DNA of 64,000 nt from Ianthella basta (Eukaryota > Porifera > Demospongiae > Verongiida > Ianthellidae). The notes under the pieces are model-generated. The model was not told the origin of the DNA. It searched no databases and saw only the letters and a list, made by a program, of their open reading frames with translations. The stretch spans positions 4,804,129-4,868,128 of the forward strand of contig OZ025871.1 in NCBI GenBank assembly GCA_964019415.1. The letters run 5' to 3'. Shown here piece by piece: positions 11,305 through 22,089 of this stretch. Numbering within the stretch: the stretch's first letter is position 1; each line of letters starts with the position of its first letter. The position numbers were made by a program, and so were the translations under genes.

Positions 11305-12443
11305 CACGGCTGTTTAATATGAATAAAATGTGGCAACTTAGTTTTGGTTTGGAAACCGACCTCGCGGCAGTGAGATTCCCCTCGCATAGAGGTTACTACG
11401 TATACAGCCCATTTCTCAGTGGTTGTAGTCCAAATCACCAGTGACACGTCACAGAACGGTGTGCTTGATAGTAAGTAAGGTGATTTGGGCTTTAGAATCG
11501 TTTCAATGGCTTTCGTTCGTAAGATCTGGGACACAAACTGTTTTACTTTCAACTGCTTGTAGTGCGTCTCTCGAAGTTTTCCTGGAATAATGACTAACAT
11601 GTGAAAATAGCCCAGCCATCGTACAACATCGTACTGGTGCGACTGTTCTGCTGCCTTTTTCCTACCACCCGCTTTAGGAGCAAATAAGCTATTCTGCGCA
11701 TGCGCCCTGGACTGCGTAGTACAACTTCCCGGTGAGCTCTAATAATGCCACAGCAGTTCAGAATGCCTATGGAGTCGTCCCAAAGGAGCAGCAGTTTGCA
11801 TTATGAAGTGCTACCACATTATCTGAGCTCACGGCCCTTGTACAACGATACGTACATGAATTATACAGCGATTTCCCGCTATACGCTAAACGGGTTCTTC
11901 AGTGCAACGTTACAGTGATTCACTGCAGCGTTACCCTTGTATTGCAGGATAGTGCTCATTTGGGATGATTCCATTGGCATTCTGAACTGCTGTGGCAATA
12001 TTTGAGCTCAATGGTAAGTAGTACCACGCAGACCACGGTGTATGCGGCATACAATACATTGACATAGAATATTTGCTCCTAAAGTGGGTGGTAGGAAAAA
12101 GGCAGCAGAACAGTTGCACAAGTATGATGTTGTACGATGGATGGCCTATCTTCTCATGTTAGTCATTATGCCAGGAAAACTTTGAGAGACGCACTACAAG
12201 CAGTTAACAGAAACAAGTGTATGCCAAAGTTGTACGCAATGTAAGGCATAATCAAAGCTTTTAACCTAAAAGGCACATTGCCCACTACCAATTCCACTGT
12301 TCTATTAAGACCTTGTGGCGATTTTGTCTGCAATCAAGAGGGAAAAGGCTAAAAACGCCTTAGTCCCTTCCATCCATCGGCCAGTCCGGTTCCGGTTCCC
12401 AGTTTCCATGTAAAGACTAAGTTGCCAACTCGAAACAGCCGTG
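11305..12443. mobile_element. Foldback-type transposon with long subterminal inverted repeats
   Basis: The ends are inverted: CACGGCTGTTT at 11305 and AAACAGCCGTG ending at 12443. A subterminal block TGGCAACTTAG near the left end is matched inverted near 12416. Long inner arms (about 11550-11700 and 12060-12205) are inverted copies of each other, for example GCCTTTTTCCTACCACCC on the left and its complement on the right. ACATT precedes and follows the element (11300-11304, 12444-12448), a likely 5-bp target duplication. No transposase is visible in the interior, so it is non-autonomous. Confidence 0.75.
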
Positions 12444-12448
12444 ACATT

Positions 12449-13880
12449 GTGTCACACTGCTTCCAAGAATGATTGGACATGGTCTAACGCTAATATTTCC
12501 AGCTTGATTATCAATTAATCATACAGAAACACATGTTATTGGTTTTAGGCAAATTTCTTAATGTCAGATTAATGATTGCAGCTATGTAATTGAACATCTG
12601 GCTTCAAACAAAAATACAAACAAGTTCTGTTAATCTGTTTCAAATTCAGACTTGTAGTTATAGTTATATATAATTGTGTATGATGCTTTAAATTGGTATT
12701 CCCTGCAGGTTGAATACCACAGGAGAACCATTAGATACTGGTCCTGTTTGCCCTTGTCACACCTCGGCCATGTCAAATGACTAGTATTCTTAACAGTAGT
12801 TCTGCTGCTAGTTTCTCAAATATGGAAATGGTGGATTGATAATTGGCCTTCTATTCAATCAGGTGCTGTATTGCTAAAGCTCATGACAGCATCTGACACT
12901 GTATTACACTGGTGTATCTACCAATGTAATTATAAGGTGATTAGTATATCTCATCGCAATCTGCGGTTCTGCTACTTGTATGCGACCACAGTAGATCTCC
13001 TGTCATGCAACACACTTCTCTTCACTTACACGTGGTGGAAACTGTATTATTTAAAACAGTTACATCATTTAATGTCATAACATGGATGCTCACGTGCAAG
13101 ACACAGTAACACAGCACTGTAGTGTTACACTAGAACTCGTGCCAGCTAATGTCAATGATTGCTCTGACTGTGTTGGAGAATGCTTCAATCGGCCATTTTG
13201 TCAGACAATCTTACATATGGCCAGTCACATGATATGTACACTATGTCCAGATTTACCTGATGACAGAACATTACAGTTATTGGCCTCTTCTGTTTTGTGA
13301 TGAGCAGGTAAAGTGTGATTCACTATACAATGTACATTAGTTTAACATCTATGGCACTGAAAAGCTGTCTAATCGGTATCTGTGACACATACCACCTAGT
13401 ACCCTGGCTCTAAATCCATATCCAGCTGCATAATTATACCTCTTGAATGTCACTTAACTATTAGTTACAGCAAGGCATGCAAGATATTCAGCCATTGGAT
13501 TTATTATGCCATTATTACTTATCTTGTTCACTGCTATATTTATTTGTGTCTGAGAGGTCACACTGCAGAAAATTCCCCAGGTTAAATGCAGAATGAACCC
13601 AAGTCTGGTGTTCAGACCACAAAGTGAGATATGGGTGTGGCCACAGAGTAGGATGCATCTGAAGATTATGTCATGTCAGTACTTACGTACTGTATAAACT
13701 AATGCTGTGAGACTGTGCACATTCATCAGCGAAGGGCCAGTCATTGCACAGCACAAACCTCGGATCATTTTCTTGGTGTTAGTCATGCCCACCAGCTCAA
13801 GGGATTCAAGCAGACCATCAACAGAGAAAGCTCACGGGGCAAACCAGGTATTTGAGAATTTGAAGTAGTTCAGCAGTCTG
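12449..13880. other. No recognisable gene
   Basis: Probably intronic if exons j1 and k1 belong together. Two short open frames at 12871 and 13082 have no recognisable features. Confidence 0.4.
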
Positions 13881-13884
13881 AGAT

Positions 13885-14110
13885 GGTATGAGATTGGGGG
13901 ATGAGATTGCTGATGTCTTGCTATTGCGGATGACATGGTGTTAGTCACAAACAGTGAAGAGTACCTCCAAACAATTGAATTTGAAGACATTGGACAATGC
14001 ATTGACAAAGTGGGAAGTGCATGAATATGAATTGGGAGAATACGGGAGTAATGAAGGTGGGGAAGGAGAGAGGGCACTGCTGTGTAGACGTTTAGGCAGG
14101 AAGTTGGAAT
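13885..14110 (+). pseudogene. Degraded LINE RT fragment with ADD box
   Basis: Near 13920 the sequence reads ADDMVLVTNSEEYLQT with the tyrosine codon before ADD damaged. After a frame change it reads LKTLDNALTKWEVH and then a lysine-rich block. This is the catalytic RT palm box and the helix after it in LINEs, comparable to FADDLMLMAE and LKELDEVMRKW in the element at 7741-7845. Only about 70 residues survive. Confidence 0.65.
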
Positions 14111-14323
14111 AGTGTAGTTGCTTGAAAATTCAGCCAGTGCTTGAGTGTGGTGCAATGGAATCCTTTTTTTACTGTAGATTTCCTGATGTTTCGCTTAGCC
14201 ATTATAGTACATATCGTGTGAGAACACTGTGTTAATTCTGTCATGTGTCCTGTCTGTTTTCAAGAATTTGCCCTGTGGCTCCTGCTATGTGTTATGACAA
14301 GCACTAGTTGTAAGAGAATATGA

Positions 14324-14500
14324 GTGGTGTTAACTATAGACAACAAGGGGAAGATGTGCCAGCTTGTTAAAGGTAGAAGGGCCTTGCAGAGTATCATGGG
14401 CGAGTATGATGTTGGAAAATCCACTGTTCACGATATCATGAAGAGTGAAGAGAATGTGCTAGCCATTCAGAAGGCTAGCAAGCATTCACAGATTGAAGAG
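14324..14500 (+). pseudogene. pogo/Tigger-like transposase DNA-binding domain relic
   Basis: The frame starts MVLTIDNKGKMCQLVKGR and continues IMGEYDVGKSTVHDIMKSEE. This matches the CENP-B N-terminal (psq-type) helix-turn-helix found at the start of pogo/Tigger transposases: a threonine/valine-rich start, a basic helix, then YxVGKSTxxDI. The following residues lose similarity, and no second DNA-binding domain or DDE catalytic domain follows. It is a remnant of a Tc1/mariner-superfamily transposon. Confidence 0.7.
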
Positions 14501-14966
14501 GAGTGGTCACTCCTCCAACTGTCTCACTTGCAAAAACTGCCTGCCAATCACTGCAGACAGTGCTCACATACGTATGTATATACCTCAAGCAACAACCCAG
14601 TGTACCCATGGGAACTATGGGTATACCCAATGGCTTTTATTAGAGACTTCCCAAAAGGGAGCAAAGAATCAAAGACAGGCCACATTAATGATTACTTCAA
14701 CTGTTACATGTATGCACACAATTCAGTTACAGCTACATGGAAATTAATTTTTATATGCAAATTGTAATGTATTGTCAGTGAGTGTTGATAACTTCAATTA
14801 TCGAAACATTTTGATTATCCAAACACCCTCCAGTCCCAACATGTTCAGATAAGTGACTTCCTACTGTATTATGAACTGCATTCAGCTGAGCTGTGCAGTC
14901 TGTTGCCATTCATGCATATGGTTGTATGCTGTTTCCAGTTTTGTGTCATATCCATTTCTTCTGTAG

Positions 14967-15097
14967 GTGATAATGCACAAGAATTCAAGGAGAGCATCTC
15001 TTTGAAGCATGTCCCACTTGATGTTCTGTGCAATGTAGTGGGGATCTTTGAACATGTAAAAGAGCTTCAGTGTGTGGACATCACCGATCCATTGGAG
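14967..15097 (+). CDS. Cassette exon k1 (LRR-associated)
   Basis: Acceptor CTGTAG at 14961-14966, donor GTATGT at 15098, length 131 bp exactly as in the three later copies, phase 1 in and phase 0 out. It encodes ISLKHVPLDVLCNVVGIFEH then VKELQCVDITDPLE. Against the tandem copies it keeps HVPLDV, FEHV and the DP dipeptide before the donor. Leu spacing (ISLKHVPLDVL and LQCVDI) looks like irregular LRR strands. It splices in phase onto j-type exons. Its nearest upstream partner is the exon at 1449. Confidence 0.75.
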
Positions 15098-16156
15098 GTA
15101 TGTCAACTGTATGCATCTCTATGTGCACTCTCTCTTCTGCATCCTTGTCACACCAGCACCTAGCTGGACTATATTGAAATAAGCAAGGACCATTTATTCC
15201 TTTTCTTTAATTCTGGATTCAAATACCAAACTTGTCAAAGTCGTGCTTCCATTGAATGTAACCAATTGTGTAAGAGAATATCTTGCCACAGGAAGTATGG
15301 CTTCTGTTGTCGTGTCTCCATGTTGATGGTCTGTGATGTAGCTATCAAAGTACTGTCTATTCATATGATATGATACACACATAATATAAAAGCATAATAT
15401 AAAGTAGCCAAACACATTGTATATTGGCCAAGTGGCGAAAGCACTGCTGCTTAGGCATTTAGCATGCTGCAATGTTCTTGCTCTTTCACTATTACTGCAT
15501 GTAGTTGTTCAAAGCCAGGCACTAGTAGTCAGGTGGGTGTGGTCCACTCTTTGTACATGTTGGTTGCCACTGTGAGCACATCCATTGTCAGTGTGGTGTT
15601 CGCTCCAACCATGCAGTGCAAGAGACTGCATGATTGTACGCACATGCCATTTATTGGGCATGGTTTGTAAGAGACTAAGCATTTTACAGTACATTCTACT
15701 GCATATTTGGTACTCTACTTTGAGGATTTGCGTTCACATACATAGTACACAGCATATATAACCTGGTGGGATTGTTTTTGGGTGACACATTCTACTTCAC
15801 AGTGCATTAAACTTGGTTGCTTTGAGGAGGTCCTCCCACTGTACACAACATGCTGCTAGGATATCCTGTGTCCAGGGTAGCTGTGGACTTTGCTTTTATC
15901 CTTGTGTGGATGAAGTACTTCTCTTAACTGATCGGAAATGGTGTGAATACTGATGTCAGTGTGGCACACTAAACAAATAGGTGTGAGCACTGATTGGTGT
16001 GGAGGGTATTCTGTGTTTTATCAGTGTGTTGCAATCAGCTCTAGTTATATGTATACTTCCGACTTAAATGAATGCAGTGTCTGTTAATGATGGGGTAGTT
16101 GTGTACAGAAAGTTTAGATGTAGATGTGTGATATTGTGAATGATAAGAACTGTTTG
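15098..16156. other. Intronic sequence, nothing recognised
   Basis: Between exon k1 and the first tandem unit. No conserved exon or repeat was identified. Confidence 0.4.
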
Positions 16157-16417
16157 TTATGGTGGTGCCGCTATATCTGCCCAGTCATGAAGCTTGCTGC
16201 GACGGTAGGAGATCACTTCACGGGCAAGAGCCAGGTCGTGCATCAGCTCTGGCCACCAAAATAGAGGCATGTACCAAGTCTTCTTTAAAAAGAACAGCTG
16301 AATAAGTTGCAGAAGGGACCTGAAAGCGCTTTCTCCAATCGAGGTGTCGGAACAGAGGTTAGGCTGTACTATAAAAAAGACGGTACGTGGGAACGCTGTG
16401 TTATCCGCCATGTACAC
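16157..16417 (-). CDS. Uncharacterised 86-codon open frame, possibly a captured or transposon exon
   Basis: The frame starts ATGGCGGATAACACAGC at residue 4 (MADNTAFPRTVFF) and contains KKTWYMPLFWWPELMHDLAL and EVISYRRSKLHDWADI. The region has more CpG than its surroundings and reads like protein (aromatic and charged mix, no low complexity). I do not recognise the family. It is flanked by sequence without obvious terminal repeats, and an internal methionine is the more natural start. It may be a transposon-derived fragment or a small minus-strand exon. Confidence 0.3.
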   Translation of the reverse strand: MYMADNTAFPRTVFFIVQPNLCSDTSIGESAFRSLLQLIQLFFLKKTWYMPLFWWPELMHDLALAREVISYRRSKLHDWADIAAPP

Positions 16418-16668
16418 GCACAGGTAAATTGTATACGTGTAGAAGCTGGTCTACAGGTTGAAAACGTGTAGTGCGTACCGGAGACTTGCAGTTTGCGGTC
16501 GCGCACGTGACTTTCCCACACGATACGGGTTACGCATAGGTCAAATTACACAAATCTAAATGTCTCTAATGTCACAATTTGCACTGCTTGTTATCATTGC
16601 ATATGAAGGTAATGAAGAAAGCATGACTTGTGCATGGCCAATTAGCTGGCTTCTGATAGAGTGGATCC

Positions 16669-16890
16669 ATGTGTGCACCTTTTGCTAAACATTCACAGTA
16701 CACACTTGACCACTTGTGCATAGATTACCTTGCTGTGTTCAGTCCAGCACTCTATTTAGAATGTAAACAACATACTTCACTCAAACTGGCACACAGCGGA
16801 CATACTGAAGCCATGTGTGCACTTGTGGCCTACAGACTGATTTACCCATGGTGGCAGCTGGTGTGTAATTATATAATGGGCCTGCACTAA
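16669..16890 (+). other. 73-codon frame conserved in units 1 and 3
   Basis: An open frame MCAPFAKHSQYTLDHLCIDY... that is also intact at 29579-29800 with only a few amino-acid differences. Unit 2 (about 23710-23930) has extra bases and a broken frame. No domain is recognised. The conservation is no higher than in neighbouring intron sequence, so it is probably not coding. Confidence 0.25.
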
Positions 16891-17970
16891 TCTTCACAGC
16901 AACCAATATTTGCTGTGTCTAGTACAACTCTCAAGACTCTCATTTGGAATGTGCTCCCTGGGAACAGCATGGACCTCTACTGCCAGTCAATGCAATTTTG
17001 CCTGCCTTGTTGCAGAAGAAGGCTTCTGTTGTGAGCTAGTGCACATTCACATGACTTTCTGAGTCCTTTGAAAGTTAGGAGCAGCAATGTATTGGTCTAG
17101 TGGTAGTAACAGTCCGGAACGCTATTAAAATGGATGGATAAGACTAAAAGTGTTTGCTTGCATATACATAGATAATTTATGTAGCTTTATATGATTACTT
17201 AAGTCTGCTACTAAGCCGGGATGATAGTCTAAGTTGGCTGCTAAGATGGTAAAGAACAGTCTCTGTGAGGTGTATACTTAACAGTTGCAAAGTTTGTAAT
17301 ACAGTAGTTTAAAAGTTGGCCAAATAGGCTAGAACTGTACCAACTTTAGGATGTAAGCTAACTGCTTCCCTCTAAACCTGCTTAGCCTGCTGCTGCATCT
17401 CCATTCTGCACTTAAATCATCCGCTAGCACTTGGCTTGTGACGATGTAAGGCTGTAGTATGTAGCAGTGGACACAACAGAGAAACAGTGCATGGAATGGC
17501 TTCCTACTGCAACCAGTTTGGTACACCAGCCAAGTTCATCACCATGATCTGGCCTAGGTCTTTTGTAATCAGAAGAGCAGGAGTAAAAGCAGCACTTTGG
17601 AAAATCTGTACTGACTCAGGCTCCTCAGAATGAGTGCATTTTCATATGTCTGATTATCTGTAGTTGTCTCCTCTATATAAGATCTTGCTGAAGATAACAG
17701 TTAATTTTTCTGCATTTAGAAATTGTTGTTGAAGTTGAGACTTCAGTAGTGCCTCTGAAACCAGAGGTTTAGGACATGATAGCTCCAGAGGTTATCACTC
17801 AGTCACCTTGTCCACATCCTTCAATCTAGTCATATCACACACATGCATCTTGTAACTTTCCCTTCGATGTATGCAGCATGCTATGGTGTTTTGTGTCTGC
17901 TACGTGAATGTAGCGTGTTTTTGACATGCCATTTTATGGCCTTGTGACGAGGTATGTTAGCCGCTGTTTA

Positions 17971-17978
17971 TGACGTCA
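17971..17978. promoter_or_regulatory. CRE-like palindrome TGACGTCA, unit 1
   Basis: A perfect 8-bp CREB/ATF-type site followed seven bases later by an ATGGC context and a locally CpG-rich stretch. The same arrangement recurs in units 2 and 3. It may be the internal promoter of the LINE relic downstream or a promoter for the cassette. Confidence 0.4.
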
Positions 17979-18719
17979 TTAAAATGGCAGGAGGCCACGC
18001 GCGGTCGCAAGGGACAAGAGAAATAGTGCCACTCAGAGCTCGTACGTTGTCTGTCATTGAAATATACCACAATGTAGAGGTATCGACAGTGTTTTGGTTT
18101 CTTGTCATCAGTCAGTGCCACTTCTCACGGTGACTTACGGAAGTTCGCAGCGAATGAAGTTGGATCGCCCTCTGTTGCAGCGTGTCGTTTCCTCCTGCTG
18201 CCAGCAACCATCCTACATCATATTTCCTGGGCCTGTGAGGATTGTAAACAGGACTTGCCACACCTCTGGCCCAGGGAAGGCCTGCTTGAGGCTAACCACC
18301 TCAATCTTTTGTTGGACTGCGTCGCACTGACACCTTTCATTTGGTTGATTTAGTACCCTACACCCTATAATTGTGCAAGGACTAGGGAAGAAGAACACAA
18401 CAGCTAACCTCACTGCATGCATAATCAGCATTCAGAGAACCAGAGATACAGGGCATTAAAGGCAGTGTGTGGTAAGTTTTAATTCCCACTCCATCGCTAC
18501 GAATCTTGTCCTCCCTCTGGACCTCCTTCCTTCTGTTTGCCCTCTCATCACTCCATGGCATTTCTCACAATTGTTCTTTCTCTCAAGCCCCTTCCTCATC
18601 ACTCCTACTGCCAGTGCCTACTTCCATCTCTTACCTGTTTTCATTCTTCACACAGTCCAAGCTAGTCACTTTCAAGCACTAACAGCATTCAACTCTGTAG
18701 GCCTTCAATAATGAATAAC

Positions 18720-19140
18720 TGCTTTGTAGTTTTGAAATGATTCCTCACCACACCCACTGCTGTCAGTGCCTGGTTGATTCCCATCTCAGTATGGCCCAAC
18801 TGCTCTACCCATTCCAATTGGGATTCTGGCCCCTCCGCTCCACTGCCATTTCACTGCTTCACAATGCCGACAACTGGTACCTAACCTTTGACTGAGGTTT
18901 ACTTGTTGGTGTACTATATTATTTAGATGTGACTAACACTTCTGACACTGCTGACCACTGTCTAATCATTAAAAAGCTAAGCACCATGCATGTCAATCCA
19001 CAAGCTGTGAATTGGATCCAATCTTGCATTCCTGCGCCAAAGCTGTCTCTGTGGGTGATACTGTATCTGCCCATTAGAATTGTATTGTGGTGTGTTCTGC
19101 AGGGATCTCCATCTATCATGTCAGTAATGTGTTAACAGTA
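18720..19140 (+). pseudogene. CR1/L2-like LINE RT relic, unit 1
   Basis: Interrupted reading frames give LLYPFQLGFWPLRST, then after a stop LDVTNTSDTADHCLIIKKL and VNPQAVNWIQSC. This is the RT order: (Q)FGFRPxRST, DxxKAFDTVDHxLLxxKL, and the helix ending in NWxxSxL. A GVPQGS-type box follows in damaged form (VLQGSPS near 19095). Stops and missing residues show it is dead. It was present before the tandem duplication, since units 2 and 3 carry it at the same place. Confidence 0.75.
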
Positions 19141-19638
19141 AGTGTTCTTTGGAACACTAGCTGGGGCACTCCTACCAACCTTGGCAGCTGATGACTGTTG
19201 ACTTGATGCAATGCTAATAGTGTCAATATTTCACTGTATACGGTTGTGGTGTATGCAATGCTCATCTTGAGTCATGCCTTGCCTTCAGGTACATAGACTG
19301 GTTTTGAATGTACAATACCAGAAATCATTCTTCCCTGTCATTGTTGAAATGTAGTTTGATATTTCTGCCAAAGTTCTTGTTCAGATTTGCTATCACTGAT
19401 TTGGTTAAAACTGCATCTTAAGCTTATTCAGTCAAGCAGCTCTTATAACTGGCTAGATCTCCAAAGAAGAAGAGATGTACTAGTAATATGTACTAAGTGA
19501 CACGTACAACTGCCATAACATTTGATGATAAAGTGTTGGAATTGTTCTGTACTTTAGCATTGTAGAACTGATACATAATTCCATTTACTGCTGTACTGCA
19601 CCACCAACTCTCTGTCCATACTGTGTGTACATACTGTG

Positions 19639-19735
19639 TGTGTGTGTGTGTGTGTGTGTGCGTGCGTGCGTGCGTGTGTGTGCATGTGTGTGTGTGTGTG
19701 CGTGTGCGTGTGCGTGTGTGTGTGTGTGTATGTCT
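19639..19735. repeat. (TG)n microsatellite with CG interruptions, unit 1
   Basis: Alternating TG dinucleotides interrupted by CGTG and CATG steps. The paralogous position in unit 2 is a nearly pure array of about 170 bp. Confidence 0.9.
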
Positions 19736-20033
19736 GTACATTCCTTCGCAGTTGCTTTGCTATAATGACCTTCTTTCTGCTATGACTATCTGTTGAACTA
19801 AACCTGCTAATGTTAAGCTATTGCACAACTGATGTGCATTATTTGACTCTTCTTTGCTGACCCTGAGCTTTAGCCTTTGTGTGTTGCTCATTGTATAAGA
19901 CAGGCTATCGGTGGTTGTGTGTATGCCTTTTGGTGTAACTAGAACAAGTTGAGAGAGGCATTGCAGCTACATAATTCCCTTTACTGCTAAGTGGTACTGC
20001 ACCACCATCTCTCTGTCCATACTCTTCTATCAG

Positions 20034-20036
<3 letters not shown>

Positions 20037-20074
<38 letters not shown>
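20037..20074. repeat. (TG)n microsatellite
   Basis: About 19 TG repeats. The flanks repeat the sequence found around the preceding TG array, indicating a local duplication in unit 1. Confidence 0.85.
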
Positions 20075-20075
<1 letters not shown>

Positions 20076-20733
20076 ATGTTGGCCTGTATCACTCCCTCAG
20101 CATGGAAGGAAGGTGTGTGTCATGCTGTGCATTCCTTCATTGTTGCTTTGCTATAATGACCTTCTTTCTGTTGTGACTATACCTGCTGTGACTATACCTG
20201 CTGTTGCACAACTGATGTGCATTGCCCATTGTTTGACTCTCCATTGCCGATCCCGACCTTTGCCTTTAAATGTGTTGCTCATTGTTTCAGACAGCTGTCT
20301 GTGGTGGTGTGTATGCCTTTTGGTGTAACTAGAACAAGCTGAGAGAGGGCACATCTTTAAATCTGCTGATCTGCTCATGTTCTGTGCGGAACTGTCCATA
20401 TTTTCCTCGATCCTTGTGTCATGGTGTGTTGCTCAAGCTGCATCCTTCTAGACTTGTACTCTTCTAATTGCATTTGGACACCACTACGTATGTATACACT
20501 CAGTCTACATATCTCTCCTGCTTATACCCCATTTGTTCCCGAATCTCAAGTCTTCACCGGGTCCAGTTCACTTCCCTGCAATGGGGTGACCTATTAGCAT
20601 AGCTGCTTAGCCTTCACTCCTTCCTCTGTCTCATTGTAAGCCATCCCTCCTTTCACCACCTCCTGCTCTCACAGACTACATATTCTAGATAATTGAAATG
20701 CTCATGTGTACTTCACCTCCTTGCTCACTGCAG

Positions 20734-20944
20734 AGCCTGAGCCGTGACCTTCTGGACAAGATGGCTACATCACTAGCTCAGAACAAGACAATGACAAAGC
20801 TGGTATTGTGGGGTGGTGGCTTAACATCTAATGAAGATGTCAAGCTATTCACCCACCACCTCCTGTTGGGCCTCAGCAACAACACTGCATTGACAGATTT
20901 GTCACTGGGTCTACCACCACAGTGCTGGGACTGGCCTTGTGATG
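20734..20944 (+). CDS. LRR exon j2 (unit 1)
   Basis: Acceptor CTGCAG before 20734, donor GTGAGT at 20945, 211 bp, phase 0 in and phase 1 out. It encodes 70 residues: SLSRDLLDKMATSLAQNKTM, strand TKLVLWGGGLT, helix VKLFTHHLLLGLSNN, strand TDLSLGLPPQ, ending CWDWPCDG. This is the alternating helix and LxL strand pattern of ribonuclease-inhibitor-type LRRs. The residues within the first strand (V, W, G, G) differ from both other units while flanking residues are conserved. It joins exon k2 in frame across the phase-1 junction (G plus GC gives glycine). Confidence 0.82.
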
Positions 20945-21481
20945 GTGAGTTGAATGACAGTGTTTGATGTGTCACACTGACCTTGTAATCTGTGATCATT
21001 GTCTGTAAACTGTAATGTGTACAGCTTGTCATACATTGCCTTTAGTGGTCCAGGCTCTCTGCAACTAGCGCTGGTAATGATAATGACCAGTGCAGATACT
21101 GACTTGAAGGGTCTCAAAGCTGTTCTCCTTACAACCTGCACTGTGTGCTACCTGGGTCCTAGTGTTTTATATTGTTGCAGCTTTCTAGTTGTTAGTGACG
21201 GCTTGATATTGTCCACTTGTAGTTTGATGTACTAATCACTCACACACCTGTCATTTCACTAGGATACTTACATACATGGGATTAATGCAAGTAGAGATTC
21301 ACTCACTTGTTGTTGATGTAATAGTAATGGAAGTAGGTAATTGTACTTGACTGCCAACCATGGCACAACCCATGCAGTTCTAACTGTGTTGTGGAAGGCT
21401 TAATTGTCAATGGTGTGTAAACCTTATAATGGACCACACTCACACTTGTAGCAGATCATTTACCAACCATTCTCTCTACAG

Positions 21482-21612
21482 GCAATGTGGTGCTGAGGAG
21501 TGTGAAAAGGGTCACCTTATCACATGTCCCACTTGATGTGGTGTGTGGTGTTGTGGATTACTTTGAACATGTGGAAGAACTGAAGTGTGTGAACATCAAG
21601 GACCCACAGCAG
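21482..21612 (+). CDS. Cassette exon k2 (unit 1)
   Basis: Acceptor CTACAG, donor GTACGT at 21613, 131 bp, phase 1 to 0. It encodes VVLRSVKRVTLSHVPLDVVC then DYFEHVEELKCVNIKDPQQ. The VTLSHVPLDVV and ELKCVNI segments look like LRR strands. The phase-0 end allows direct splicing to the next unit's j exon or to 36774. It is intact and close to the copies at 28705 and 34187. Confidence 0.82.
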
Positions 21613-22089
21613 GTACGTTTGTATAATTATATTTTACACCCTTGTTGTGCATTATGTATACAGAGTCTGCTAACTCATAAGAGGAATACAGATAACAAAA
21701 CCTGCTGCCTTTGATTAGCAAACATTAATGTAAAATATATACCAGCATGGCCTTTGGCTGTACGTGCTCTGCCTCATGGCACTGGCTGGACAGTGCAAGC
21801 TATCTTGTGTCGTTTGACTGGTTCCAATTGGCCAACATTGGTGGTATGCATGGTGCCAACTGCACTTTGGTGACACTGGCTGAACAGCGTAGATGTTGTT
21901 TGCACTGGCCTAGGCCCAGCCATCCACTTTCGTGCATGCACATATACTCACAAGTGTGTGTGCAACAGCAATGTGCAGTAGCTGTAGGTGGCAAGGGCCC
22001 TAGCTGAGTATCAAAATGTGACTGTTTGTGCACAAGTGGTTTAGCTGGCACGCGAAGAACTCGCAAGTATGCCCTTTGACCCACACACA

